A DNA stretch of 34,292 nt from Nemertoderma westbladi. Taxonomy: Eukaryota; Xenacoelomorpha; Nemertodermatida; Nemertodermatidae. A program made the position numbers and the translations under genes. How positions within the stretch are numbered: position 1 is the stretch's first letter; each line of letters begins with the position of its first letter. The notes beneath the pieces were generated by a model, which was not told the DNA's origin, searched no databases, and was given only the letters and a program-made list of their open reading frames with translations. Location of the stretch: the NCBI GenBank assembly GCA_032718475.1, contig JAUCBJ010001741.1:1-34292 (forward strand), written 5' to 3'. Positions 1 to 10,429 of this stretch are shown here, one piece after another.

Positions 1-2411
1 ACTTTGACCGCTTGGCGGGCTTCTGTTCTAGCCATCTGACGCGTAAAGCTTTCTTGGGCCATCGTGTTATTTAATATCGAATTATCGGTATATAAATTTC
101 TCGGATCATTATCAGGTCTATAGGGAATATCATTAATAACAGGTCTATAATCACCCTTAATAGGGTTTGCTATAGGAGTTTCAACTTCACTAGCAGTATA
201 GATGCGTGTAGGCTCCACACCTTGCGCATGTAATACTTCAGACCTAACAGGTTGACACAATGTTACAGGGGGTATTGGTATGCCCTTTTGTATATTGACT
301 AATTTGTCGCATTCTAGTGCGATACTTTGCTGCACTTCTTGCAACTCTGCTCTACTTTCCCTCACTGTTCCCTTAAGTTGGTGGACAGTCTCCTGCATCT
401 GTCCCAGCAGGAGATTCATCCCACGCCGTCCCTCTTCCACCCACTCAACCGCCGAAGCGGGAGTCGCCAACATAGTAGCGGGCTGACGCGGGACGACGGG
501 AGACAAATTTTTAATTTCTCTCTCTGCTATCTGGACAGGGATATTCTCTTGGACTGTTCCACCGGGTACAGGCAGTGTAGTACTATGTAAAGGGAATTTA
601 GAGTTAAGCTCTGGAAGTACAGGGGTCTCTAACACAGAAGTGACTTTGGGAACGACAGGCCTAATTATCTCAGGCTCATCAACTATTGTAGAGAGTCTTT
701 GGACCTTAATACTTTGGGCTGTAGGTTCTATACTACTCAAGTCGGTGCTAGCTAGCTGTCTTCTAACAGCTGGGGGCAAATCAGGCAATTTGCGACGGTA
801 AGATGTTTTTCTACGCCTACTTAGATGAGATCTATTTCCTCCGCCTTCAGGATCGGTAGTATCGCCTTCCTCCGAGGATGTGTATCCCTGGCGCTTGGGA
901 GTAGATTTTCTCATCATCTGCATCTGATTAGCAGTAAACTGTTTATTTATACTGTCTTGCGTCTCTTGCAGATTTTCCAACTCTAATTGGATAGTCTCCT
1001 CAGACGCTCTCCGTTCTGCTTCTGCCACTGTTGCCTTTCTTTCGGCTTCCGCCGCTTTTCTTTCTGCTTCTGCTTCTGCCGCTTTTCTTTCGGCTTCTGC
1101 TTCTGCCGCTTTTGCCTTTCTTTCGGAATCTGCTTCTGCCGCTTTTGCCTTTCTTTCGGCTTCTGCTTCTGCCGCTTTTCTTTCGGCTTCTGCTTCTTTT
1201 CTTTCTGCTTCTGCTTCCGCCGCCGCTGCTGCTGCTACCTTTCTTCTCTCTATCAGTTCTTTCTTTACTTGTTCTTCTCGGACTCTAGTGAGGTGGAGTT
1301 TTTCATCACATTCAGCTTGGTTTGCAGCTAACATTTCGGCATCGATTGAGTCCAACACAAGCTTGGTTCCTTCACTATTAGGGGAAAGTCCAGACAGCCG
1401 TCTCCTCAACTCTTCGTCTCCTAGGAATCGCTGATAGTCGGACAAATAAATGTCGATAGCGTCTCTAGTTCGCGGTTTCTCGGCGGTCTCTTCGCTTTCC
1501 GCTTGAGAAAGGGTGACATCAGTTTGTTCTTCACAGGTTGATCTCTCAGCCAGCTGGGATTTCCACTGGGCCGTTTCCTGTACTTTGAGATCTACCCGAT
1601 GTAACCAAGTTTTGACAGCAACCTGCAGCGACGTGTCCTGTCTTCTTTTGGAAGTTTCCTCAAAGGCTGAGAGGATTAGTCGTATGCGCAGGGTTCTTTC
1701 GCGTATTTGATATAGCAGCTCTTCCTGCTCTTGAGGTCCTTGAGGTTGTCGAAACAGTTGTTCTTCCAATCGATCCAAGGAGCCGAAGAATCCCTGCACA
1801 TATCCTGCTGCCGACCTCTTCCAAACAGCTGGATCCATCGTATCTTTAGCCACTCCCATCCTGTGTATATCTTCCCAAGTAGCCTCGGACAGATCCAACG
1901 GGAGTCCGAGTCCGGGAAAGTTCCATTGTGATTCAACAATAGATATCAATTCTTCCCTGGCGTATCCCGCGTAATTATCTTGGGTCGCTCGCTTATTCCT
2001 CGCCCAGTCGGCTTGATGTTCCTCCACCGCAATATATATAGTAGTTAGCACTGCAGCAGGAAGGGTAAGAAGGGGGTCCGAGTATACTGTAGCAGCCATC
2101 TGCACTCCGCGTTCGGGGGTCAGCTCTACAGTATCCGAACTGCTGGAGCTATCGGGTCGCTGGGAAGTAGGTTCTTGACCAAGATGTTGCTGCGATAGGA
2201 CAGCTGCCTCTTGGTTCCGTTTGACCTGTGCCCGAGTGCCTATGATGGACCTATGGTGGATTAGCCTAGGGTCTGATACTACTGGAGGGATGACCTTTCT
2301 TGCAGTAGGAGGTGAGCTGAACTCCTTTCTTAATCGCTCCACACTCCTATCTGTGTCACAGATGGTTGTATCGATCAGACTGTCTGACAGGTTTTGCTGG
2401 GTGTCAGACAT
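1..2411 (-). CDS. Unrecognised coiled-coil protein, open at left edge (Gag-like candidate)
   Basis: I translated this strand base by base. From the ATG at 2411-2409 (protein start MSDTQQNLSDSL) the frame stays open for 803 codons to base 1 with no stop, so the 3' end lies outside the window. Seen: a Ser/Pro-rich N-terminus; a globular-looking stretch at about residues 100-235 with several Trp; a Gln/Glu segment near 217-237; a Glu/Ala/Lys-rich helical repeat at about 390-475 built on AEAEAERKA-like units; a basic patch near 527-540 (RSHLSRRRKTSYRRK); a Pro/Val-rich linker; and a second heptad-like coiled coil at about 664-707. There is no zinc knuckle, protease or polymerase motif in the visible part. 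A long intronless frame with coiled coils, next to repeat-rich DNA, is compatible with the Gag part of an LTR retroelement, but this is inference. A host structural protein is the alternative. The reading frame is certain; the function is unknown. Confidence 0.7.
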   Translation of the reverse strand, partial: MSDTQQNLSDSLIDTTICDTDRSVERLRKEFSSPPTARKVIPPVVSDPRLIHHRSIIGTRAQVKRNQEAAVLSQQHLGQEPTSQRPDSSSSSDTVELTPERGVQMAATVYSDPLLTLPAAVLTTIYIAVEEHQADWARNKRATQDNYAGYAREELISIVESQWNFPGLGLPLDLSEATWEDIHRMGVAKDTMDPAVWKRSAAGYVQGFFGSLDRLEEQLFRQPQGPQEQEELLYQIRERTLRIRLILSAFEETSKRRQDTSLQVAVKTWLHRVDLKVQETAQWKSQLAERSTCEEQTDVTLSQAESEETAEKPRTRDAIDIYLSDYQRFLGDEELRRRLSGLSPNSEGTKLVLDSIDAEMLAANQAECDEKLHLTRVREEQVKKELIERRKVAAAAAAEAEAERKEAEAERKAAEAEAERKAKAAEADSERKAKAAEAEAERKAAEAEAERKAAEAERKATVAEAERRASEETIQLELENLQETQDSINKQFTANQMQMMRKSTPKRQGYTSSEEGDTTDPEGGGNRSHLSRRRKTSYRRKLPDLPPAVRRQLASTDLSSIEPTAQSIKVQRLSTIVDEPEIIRPVVPKVTSVLETPVLPELNSKFPLHSTTLPVPGGTVQENIPVQIAEREIKNLSPVVPRQPATMLATPASAVEWVEEGRRGMNLLLGQMQETVHQLKGTVRESRAELQEVQQSIALECDKLVNIQKGIPIPPVTLCQPVRSEVLHAQGVEPTRIYTASEVETPIANPIKGDYRPVINDIPYRPDNDPRNLYTDNSILNNTMAQESFTRQMARTEARQAVK

Positions 2412-2548
2412 GTTTAGCTATACAGCTGAATGTCTACTACTATAGCTTCAGTTAAAGCAAGTCTGATAATTCAGTATGACCGCAAGCCTAGCGATTTATT
2501 ACCGGTACCGTTACTCAGTGTAACGTGATATATATACAATATATTAGA

Positions 2549-2792
2549 ATACCGGTATGCTTATAGTATATATATAAGTATTATTACAGACTAGATTTGT
2601 CACAGAGTACCGGTATATAATTTTAGCGCAAATATATATAAATATATAATAGGCCTATAGTGAATACCGGTATACAGCTTACACTTATAGTATATAAGTA
2701 TAATTATGAACTAGAATTAATTACAGAGTACCGGTATGATTTCAGCTCAAATTTATAGAAATAAATATAATAAGCCTATGGTAAGTACCGGT
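2549..2792. repeat. Approx. 118-bp tandem duplication with TACCGGTA palindromes
   Basis: Two diverged copies (about 2549-2663 and 2664-2783) share the order ATACCGGTAT, CTTATAGTATATA, GACTAGA/GAACTAGAA, ACAGAGTACCGGTAT, TAATAGGCCTAT or TAATAAGCCTAT. A third copy starts at about 2784 and is cut short. Each unit carries two ACCGGT palindromes. Confidence 0.75.
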
Positions 2793-3712
2793 ATGTCAAT
2801 TATTTTTAGAATAATTGAATTCCTGAATATTTTAGGGTTACTTAGTTACTTTAACTTACTTTATTACCGTTATTTAAGCAGTAGTCCAACTGATAGTGAG
2901 ACCTAGTTGTTGTATGACAGGCCTACTATTTATAAATCGTTTGAGTTGATTTATAATATTTATATACCCGTTTAAATGGGTTTTTGTCAATATTTGAAAT
3001 AAATGTTATTATTTCTGGGGGAGTCACTACACAGAAGCTGTGCGCTCTCAGTGAAGTGTTATTTATTGAGACACTAAAACAGATAATTCTAATTTACCTA
3101 AGTTATTTAATACTACAAATTACTTACGATACTGGTGAGATTAATTCTCTAATTAAAACACAACAAAAATATTACGTACGAAATTTTTAGGGTAATTTTA
3201 CAGGAAGTCTACAAACCAGCCTAACAAAGGGTTAGAATTCTGGTTATTACAACGGACAGGGTACTACGGTATTTGAAATAATAAGTAGTAGTAAATATAT
3301 TGTACTGTCCAGATAGGAAAATACCACCGCCTGACGACCTATAACCGTATCGCTATAGGTACTACGTTATGTATCACGGATTGTTCCTACCCAGAAGCTA
3401 ATAGAGCTAACGAATGTGCCTATCAACCACTTTACAACACAAATATACTGCCTACACTAATTACTTCGGAAAGCACTGTACACTAAACCCTAAATTAGGT
3501 ACAAGTACCGGTATAACAAATAATCAGTAGTTAAATATACTTGAACAGTTAAAAGAACCACGGCATCTGCTGGAGTGACCAGAGCACAAAGTCACCAGTC
3601 TTGTCCTACGCCAAGCAGCCCGTGTAGTACCGGGGTTAATTTAACTATAACGGTATGTATAACAAGCACAATTACTGTAGGAATAAACTTGGGGACATGA
3701 ATGTTGCGAATA

Positions 3713-4302
3713 ATCGCATAAACTCTGAATAATAAATATTACGCTACCCGTACAGAATACTCAAACAAAATACAAACCAAACGCTGGCAGACTACTATCA
3801 AGCCTAAACAAACTACAGTATGTGCAGATTCTGAAACTGTTAGTTAGTATGCGTTCTAACACGGTAGTACGACTTATTCTTTAAGAGGGGATTGACCTTA
3901 CAGCATATGGCTGCCCCAACTTACTAACGGCACTTTATCAGACCAACTCTACACACGCAGCAATCCCTTCAGGCCTAAGAATAGCTAGACAACAATCCAG
4001 CCTACAAAATATCTGAGTAATAACTATTACGGTACCTGAACAGACCACACAAACAAACACAGGCTAAAACACTGGCAGACTACGATCAAGCCTAAATAAA
4101 CTACAGTATATGCAGATTCTGAAACAGTTAGTTAGTATGCGTTCTAACACGGTAGTACGACTTATTCTTTAAGAGGGGATTGACCTTACCGCATATGGCT
4201 GCCCCAACTTACTAACGGCACTTTATCAGACAAACTCTACACACGCCGTAATCTCTCCAAACCCAACAACAGTCAGACAGCAGTTCAGCCTACAATTATT
4301 TG
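3713..4302. repeat. 288-bp tandem duplication, two copies
   Basis: The stretch around 3725-4000 recurs at 4013-4290 with a constant 288-base offset; for example GGCAGACTAC at 3786 and again at 4074. The central part (GCGTTCTAACACGGTAGTAC, then GGGGATTGACCTTAC and GCTGCCCCAACTTACTAACG) is almost identical between copies, while the ends have diverged. No coding frame is conserved. Confidence 0.85.
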
Positions 4303-4475
4303 AACAATCTGAGCAGACTTACACGTCTTCAGCTCAATATTAACTTACTAGGAAATAAAACCGACAGAAATAAGTAAGCTCCAAAAGAAACAAGGGGTGT
4401 ACAGTCCCTAATCTCTTAAACAGCCTACCGGTATACAATAATCAAAATCGAATAATACTAATGTACTTATACAGC

Positions 4476-4605
4476 AGTACCGGTTAGGACAGTTGGGCCT
4501 ACAGACCTACAGAAGTACCGGTTCTGGCAGTTGGACCTACGGACCTACAACAGTACCGGTTCTGGCAGTTGGGCCTACTGACCTACAGAAGTACCGGTTC
4601 AGGTT
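4476..4605. repeat. 38-bp tandem repeat, about 3.4 copies
   Basis: AGTACCGGTT starts at 4476, 4514, 4552 and 4590, exactly 38 bases apart. Units continue with (T)GGCAGTTGGGCCTAC and GACCTACAGA. The array ends about 60 bp before the fold-back element at 4668. Confidence 0.85.
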
Positions 4606-4667
4606 TACCGGTCACTACGGTATTTTGCAACCTTATTGCCTACTGCAATAAGATCTATAACTGTTAC

Positions 4668-5072
4668 TGTTCGCGCTTTTGAAGACCTTTAGCAGTTTAA
4701 CCTGCCAAAATTTATATGTCTTTTAGTTAATTAAAACACCTTTAGCATACGACAATATTTTATGCTAATAAACAAAACATTACCCGAAGTCAGCCCATGC
4801 GCGATCATTCACCCGATGGATCTACACCCGGGAGGCTGAATTCGGCTGCTTAAATTTTATTATTGCAGTGTAAGGTTGCAGTGTAAACTTACTGTATTAT
4901 TCAATAGATCGTTAATAATTAATTTCTGACAGATATTATTGGCTTTCGGGAAATATTAACAGTTCCTTTAGGACGTGGCGCTCTATCTATTTAAACAGAA
5001 CTAGGACTTATACTAAACGCAACGATACCGCTTATGATTAAAGTATAAGGCGTATTCTTTAGGAAATACTTT
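4668..5072 (+). repeat. Left terminal inverted repeat
   Basis: Starts TGTTCGCGCTTTTGAAGACC and pairs with the reverse complement of 5874-6249. Well matched blocks include CAGTTTAACCTGCCAAAATT, CACCCG..GGAT..ACCCGGGAG and the run from CTTTCGGGAAATATTAACAG through TTAGGACGTGGCGCTCT. Small indels make the arms unequal. Confidence 0.8.
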
Positions 5073-5873
5073 GTTACCAATCACAATCATGCACACTATT
5101 CTGCCGACCGTCAGTAGATTTGATCATACATAAAGAGAGCAGCAATTGACTCATGTAGGGTCTGCTAAATAACATTAGATTCAATACACACCACATTAAT
5201 ATAAATCGCAATTGTTATGTATAGCCTGTCTCTCTAACCTGTAGTGTATCAAGAAAATTGGGAATTTTGGGTGATTTATCCGTATTCTCCAAAGAGCAAT
5301 AATTCATCAACAAATAGATACAATTAATAACTGACGGTAAATAACAGTACAAACAATATGATTAGTGCAGTTAAATTAAATGATTGAGACTCGTTAAGTT
5401 CGTTAGTTAAGTGAGTTAAGGTAACAGTTATACTTTCGGTAATTTAAGCAGTTTTACTAGAGTTCTTCCCAAAAGCCGGTGTTATGGCGAAAAATGGGAA
5501 CATAACAACAGAATCATATGAAGAATCATATGACTAGAATAACTATACGAGGATACCAACTACCCTTATTCCACGAAGCTCCCGTTCAACACAGAGGATG
5601 AGCATAGAGATAGGAAATTCAGTTCAGTAGCTCTGGGATAGGTCGAAATCAACGCCCACTCAAATTCTATTGGCCGACACGGACAGCAGGGCAGAGGCAA
5701 CCTCCCTAATCTGGTTGGCCGATTAAACTGAGCCCAGATATCTCCGTACAGCACATCAGCCAATAAGCTGGTAGCTTGCACTATTTTAGTTATAAATCCC
5801 TTTGAGAGTATTCTAGCGACCGGGGGGGAACTGGCCAGCAAAGGCAAACGTATCAGTTATCCCACAAAAGCTT

Positions 5874-6249
5874 TTACAATCTCCTAAAGAATGCGCCATA
5901 TACGTAAATCTATAGCCTTTTCGTTGTGTCTAGTTTAAGTCATAACTCTGTTTACATATTTAGAGCGCCACGTCCTAAAGGAACTGTTAATATTTCCCGA
6001 AAGTGAATAATATTTGTCAGAGATTATATATTACGATCAGTTGAATAATACAGTAGGCTTACACTATCAATCATTAAGCTCCGAACTCAGTCTCCCGGGT
6101 ATATCCAACGGGTGAATGATTGCGCATAGACTGGCTTCGGCTAATGTAGTGTATCAAATACTCGTCATAAAGCTAAAGAATATATATCATCTAAAAGACA
6201 TTCTAATTTTGGCAGGTTAAACTGTCAAAGGTCTTCAAAAGCGCAAACA
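5874..6249 (-). repeat. Right terminal inverted repeat
   Basis: The reverse complement starts TGTTTGCGCTTTTGAAGACC and follows the left arm with estimated identity near 80 percent (by eye). The inner limit is about 5874, where TCTCCTAAAGAATGCGCC mirrors the left-arm GGCGTATTCTTTAGGA. Confidence 0.8.
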
Positions 6250-6684
6250 CTCGCCTCGTTTAAGTTTAAGGGGTGACTTCTGCTCACGTTTTGCTGTAGA
6301 GAACTCGCCTCGTTTACGTTTAAGGGGTGACTTCTACTCACGTTTTGCTGTAGAGAACTCGCCTCGTTTACGTTTAAGGGGTGACTTCTACTCACGTTTT
6401 GCTGTACAGAGAACTCGCCTCGTTTACGTTTAAGGGGTGACTTCTGCTCACGTTTTGCTGTAGAGAACTCGCCTCGTTTAAGTTTAAGGGGTGACTTCTG
6501 CTCACGTTTTGCTGTAGAGAACTCGCCTCGTTTACGTTTAAGGGGTGACTTCTGCTCACGTTTTGCTGTAGAGAACTCGCCTCGTTTACGTTTAAGGAGT
6601 GACTTCTGCTCACGTTCTGCTGTAGAGAACTTGCCTAGTTTACGTTTAAGGGGTGACTTCTACTCACGTTTTGCTGTAGAGAAC

Positions 6685-9600
6685 TCGCCTCGTTTAAGTT
6701 TAAGGGGTGACTTCTACTCACGTTTTGCTGTACAGAGAACTCGCCTCGTTTACGTTTAAGGAGTGACTTCTACTCACGTTTTGCTGTACAGAGAACTCGC
6801 CTCGTTTACGTTTAAGGGGTGACTTCTGCTCACGTTTTGCTGTAGAGAACTCGCCTCGTTTACGTTTAAGGGGTGACTTCTACTCACGTTTTGCTGTACA
6901 GAGAACTCGCCTCGTTTACGTTTAAGGGGTGACTTCTGCTCACGTTTTGCTGTAGAGAACTCGCCTCGTTTAAGTTTAAGGGGTGACTTCTGCTCACGTT
7001 TTGCTGTAGAGAACTCGCCTCGTTTAAGTTTAAGGGGTGACTTCTACTCACGTTTTGCTGTAGAGAACTCGCCTCGTTTACGTTTAAGGGGTGACTTCTA
7101 CTCACGTTTTGCTGTAGAGAACTCGCCTCGTTTAAGTTTAAGGGGTGACTTCTACTCGCGTTTTGCTGTACAGAGAACTCGCCTCGTTTACGTTTAAGGG
7201 GTGACTTCTGCTCACGTTTTGCTGTAGAGAACTCGCCTCGTTTAAGTTTAAGGGGTGACTTCTGCTCACGTTTTGCTGTAGAGAACTCGCCTCGTTTACG
7301 TTTAAGGGGTGACTTCTACTAACGTTCTGCTGTAGAGAACTCGCCTCGTTTACGTTTAAGGAGTGACTTCTGCTCACGTTCTGCTGTAGAGAACTTGCCT
7401 AGTTTACGTTTAAGGGGTGACTTCTACTCACGTTTTGCTGTAGAGAACTCGCCTCGTTTAAGTTTAAGGGGTGACTTCTACTCACGTTTTGCTGTAGAGA
7501 ACTCGCCTCGTTTAAGTTTAAGGGGTGACTTCTACTCACGTTTTGCTGTAGAGAACTCGCCTCGTTTACGTATAAGGGGTGACTTCTGCTCACGTTTTGC
7601 TGTAGAGAACTCGCCTCGTTTACGTTTAAGGGGTGACTTCTACTCACGTTTTGCTGTAGAGAACTCGCCTCGTTTAAGTTTAAGGGGTGACTTCTGCTCA
7701 CGTTTTGCTGTAGAGAACTCGCCTCGTTTAAGTTTGAGGGGTGACTTCTACTCACGTTTTGCTGTAGAGAACTCGCCTCATTTACGTTTAAGGGGTGACT
7801 TCTGCTCACGTTTTGCTGTAGAGAACTCGCCTCTTTTAAGTTTAAGGGGTGACTTCTACTCACGTTTTGCTGTAGAGAACTCGCCTCGTTTAAGTTTAAG
7901 GGGTGACTTCTACTCACGTTTTGCTGTACAGAGAACTCGCCTCGTTTACGTTTAAGGAGTGACTTCTACTCACGTTTTGCTGTACAGAGAACTCGCCTCG
8001 TTTACGTTTAAGGGGTGACTTCTGCTCACGTTTTGCTGTAGAGAACTCGCCTCGTTTACGTTTAAGGGGTGACTTCTACTCACGTTTTGCTGTACAGAGA
8101 ACTCGCCTCGTTTAAGTTTAAGGGGTGACTTCTACTCACGTTTTGCTGTATAGAGAACTCGCCTCGTTTACGTTTAAGGGGTGACTTCTGCTCACGTTTT
8201 GCTGTAGAGAACTCGCCTCGTTTAAGTTTAAGGGGTGACTTCTGCTCACGTTTTGCTGTAGAGAACTCGCCTCGTTTAAGTTTAAGGGGTGACTTCTACT
8301 CACGTTCTGCTGTAGAGAACTTGCCTAGTTTACGTTTAAGGGGTGACTTCTACTCACGTTCTGCTGTAGAGAACTTGCCTAGTTTACGTTTAAGGGGTGA
8401 CTTCTACTCACGTTTTGCTGTAGAGAACTCGCCTCGTTTAAGTTTAAGGGGTGACTTCTACTCACGTTTTGCTGTATAGAGAACTCGCCTCGTTTACGTT
8501 TAAGGGGTGACTTCTGCTCAAGTTTTGCTGTAGAGAACTCGCCTCGTTTAAGTTTAAGGGGTGACTTCTGCTCACGTTTTGCTGTAGAGAACTCGCCTCG
8601 TTTACGTTTAAGGGGTGACTTCTGCTCACGTTTTGCTGTAGAGAACTCGCCTCGTTTAAGTTTAAGGGGTGACTTCTACTCACGTTTTGCTGTAGAGAAC
8701 TCGCCTCGTTTAAGTTTAAGGGGTGACTTCTACTCACGTTTTGCTGTATAGAGAACTCGCCTCGTTTACGTGTAAGGGGTGACTTCTACTCACGTTTTGC
8801 TGTAGAGAACTCGCCTCGTTTAAGTTTAAGGGGTGACTTCTACTCACGTTTTGCTGTAGAGAACTCGCCTCGTTTAAGTTTAAGGGGTGACTTCTACTCA
8901 CGTTCTGCTGTAGAGAACTTGCCTAGTTTACGTTTAAGGGGTGACTTCTACTCACGTTCTGCTGTAGAGAACTTGCCTAGTTTACGTTTAAGGGGTGACT
9001 TCTACTCACGTTTTGCTGTAGAGAACTCGCCTCGTTTAAGTTTAAGGGGTGACTTCTACTCACGTTTTGCTGTATAGAGAACTCGCCTCGTTTACGTTTA
9101 AGGGGTGACTTCTGCTCACGTTTTGCTGTAGAGAACTCGCCTCGTTTAAGTTTAAGGGGTGACTTCTGCTCACGTTTTGCTGTAGAGAACTCGCCTCGTT
9201 TACGTTTAAGGGGTGACTTCTGCTCACGTTTTGCTGTAGAGAACTCGCCTCGTTTAAGTTTAAGGGGTGACTTCTACTCACGTTTTGCTGTAGAGAACTC
9301 GCCTCGTTTAAGTTTAAGGGGTGACTTCTACTCACGTTTTGCTGTATAGAGAACTCGCCTCGTTTACGTGTAAGGGGTGACTTCTACTCACGTTTTGCTG
9401 TAGAGAACTCGCCTCGTTTAAGTTTAAGGGGTGACTTCTACTCACATTTTGCTGTAGAGAACTCGCCTCGTTTACGTTTAAGGGGTGACTTCTACTCACG
9501 TTTTGCTGTAGAGAACTCGCCTCGTTTAAGTTTAAGGGGTGACTTCTACTCACGTTTTGCTGTAGAGAACTCGTCTCGTTTACGTTTAAGGGGTGACTTC

Positions 9601-10015
9601 TACTCACGTTTTGCTGTAGAGAACTTGCCTAGTTTACGTTTAAGGGGTAACTTCTACTCACGTTTTGCTGTACAGAGAACTCGCCTCGTTTACGTTTAAG
9701 GGGTGACTTCTGCTCACGTTTTGCTGTAGAGAACTCGCCTCGTTTACGTTTAAGGGGTGACTTCTACTCACGTTTTGCTGTAGAGAACTCGCCTCGTTTA
9801 AGTTTAAGGGGTGACTTCTACTCGCGTTTTGCTGTACAGAGAACTCGCCTCGTTTACGTTTAAGGGGTGACTTCTGCTCACGTTTTGCTGTAGAGAACTC
9901 GCCTCGTTTAAGTTTAAGGGGTGACTTCTGCTCACGTTTTGCTGTAGAGAACTCGCCTCGTTTACGTTTAAGGGGTGACTTCTACTAACGTTCTGCTGTA
10001 GAGAACTCGCCTCGT
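6685..10015. repeat. 3.3-kb higher-order block, copy 1 (duplicated 6202 bp downstream)
   Basis: Private variants recur at exactly +6202: CTCAAGTTTTGC at 8518 and 14720, CTCACATTTT at 9441 and 15643, the GGGGTAACTT unit near 9645 and 15847. The boundaries are set by where the 54/56-bp pattern diverges (left near 6685) and where a GGAG unit is replaced (right near 10015). A shorter part, about 6830-8690, also recurs at +3588. Confidence 0.8.
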
Positions 10016-10429
10016 TTACGTTTAAGGAGTGACTTCTGCTCACGTTCTGCTGTAGAGAACTTGCCTAGTTTACGTTTAAGGGGTGACTTCTACTCACGTT
10101 TTGCTGTAGAGAACTCGCCTCGTTTAAGTTTAAGGGGTGACTTCTACTCACGTTTTGCTGTAGAGAACTCGCCTCGTTTAAGTTTAAGGGGTGACTTCTA
10201 CTCACGTTTTGCTGTAGAGAACTCGCCTCGTTTACGTTTAAGGGGTGACTTCTACTCACGTTTTGCTGTAGAGAACTCGCCTCGTTTACGTTTAAGGGGT
10301 GACTTCTACTCACGTTTTGCTGTAGAGAACTCGCCTCGTTTAAGTTTAAGGGGTGACTTCTGCTCACGTTTTGCTGTAGAGAACTCGCCTCGTTTACGTT
10401 TAAGGGGTGACTTCTACTCACGTTTTGCT

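Larger units (their letters stand above)
2412..4667. other. AT-rich region 5' of the left-edge ORF, no gene seen
   Basis: No credible coding frame is present; the longest frame here is 68 codons. The region holds the three tandem duplications listed separately and a marked cluster of the palindrome TACCGGTA and its core ACCGGT (near 2503, 2551, 2610, 2666, 2731, 2787, 3505, 4430, 4480-4600). It lies directly upstream of the minus-strand ORF, so it could hold that unit's promoter, 5' UTR or LTR. I could not find a matching second LTR or a clear tRNA primer-binding site. Stretches 2800-3710 and 4300-4470 show nothing recognisable. Confidence 0.5.
4668..6249. mobile_element. Non-autonomous fold-back/MITE-like DNA element with about 400-bp TIRs
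   Basis: Both ends read inward as TGTT(C/T)GCGCTTTTGAAGACC, and the inverted similarity continues inward for roughly 380-400 bp on each side. It includes CAATCATTCACCCG-type and GGACGTGGCGCTCTA blocks and an inner TTCTTTAGGA block. The roughly 800-bp centre has no transposase-like frame; the 93-codon minus frame at 5566-5847 is unremarkable. The right terminus abuts the 54-bp satellite directly. I found no target-site duplication, so the superfamily is not assigned. Confidence 0.75.

Noticed and set aside
987-1331. Plus-strand 114-codon Phe/Cys-rich ORF
   Set aside because: It is the antisense shadow of the Glu/Ala/Lys repeat in the 803-codon minus-strand frame.
1676-1939. Minus-strand 87-codon ORF
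   Set aside because: It is an alternative frame inside the long minus-strand reading frame.
2412-4667. LTR and primer-binding site for a retroelement containing the left-edge ORF
   Set aside because: No second LTR copy and no convincing tRNA-complementary stretch were visible, so it was not annotated as an LTR.
5566-5847. Minus-strand 93-codon ORF in the fold-back element, considered as a transposase fragment
   Set aside because: No catalytic or DNA-binding motif, and not longer than expected by chance.
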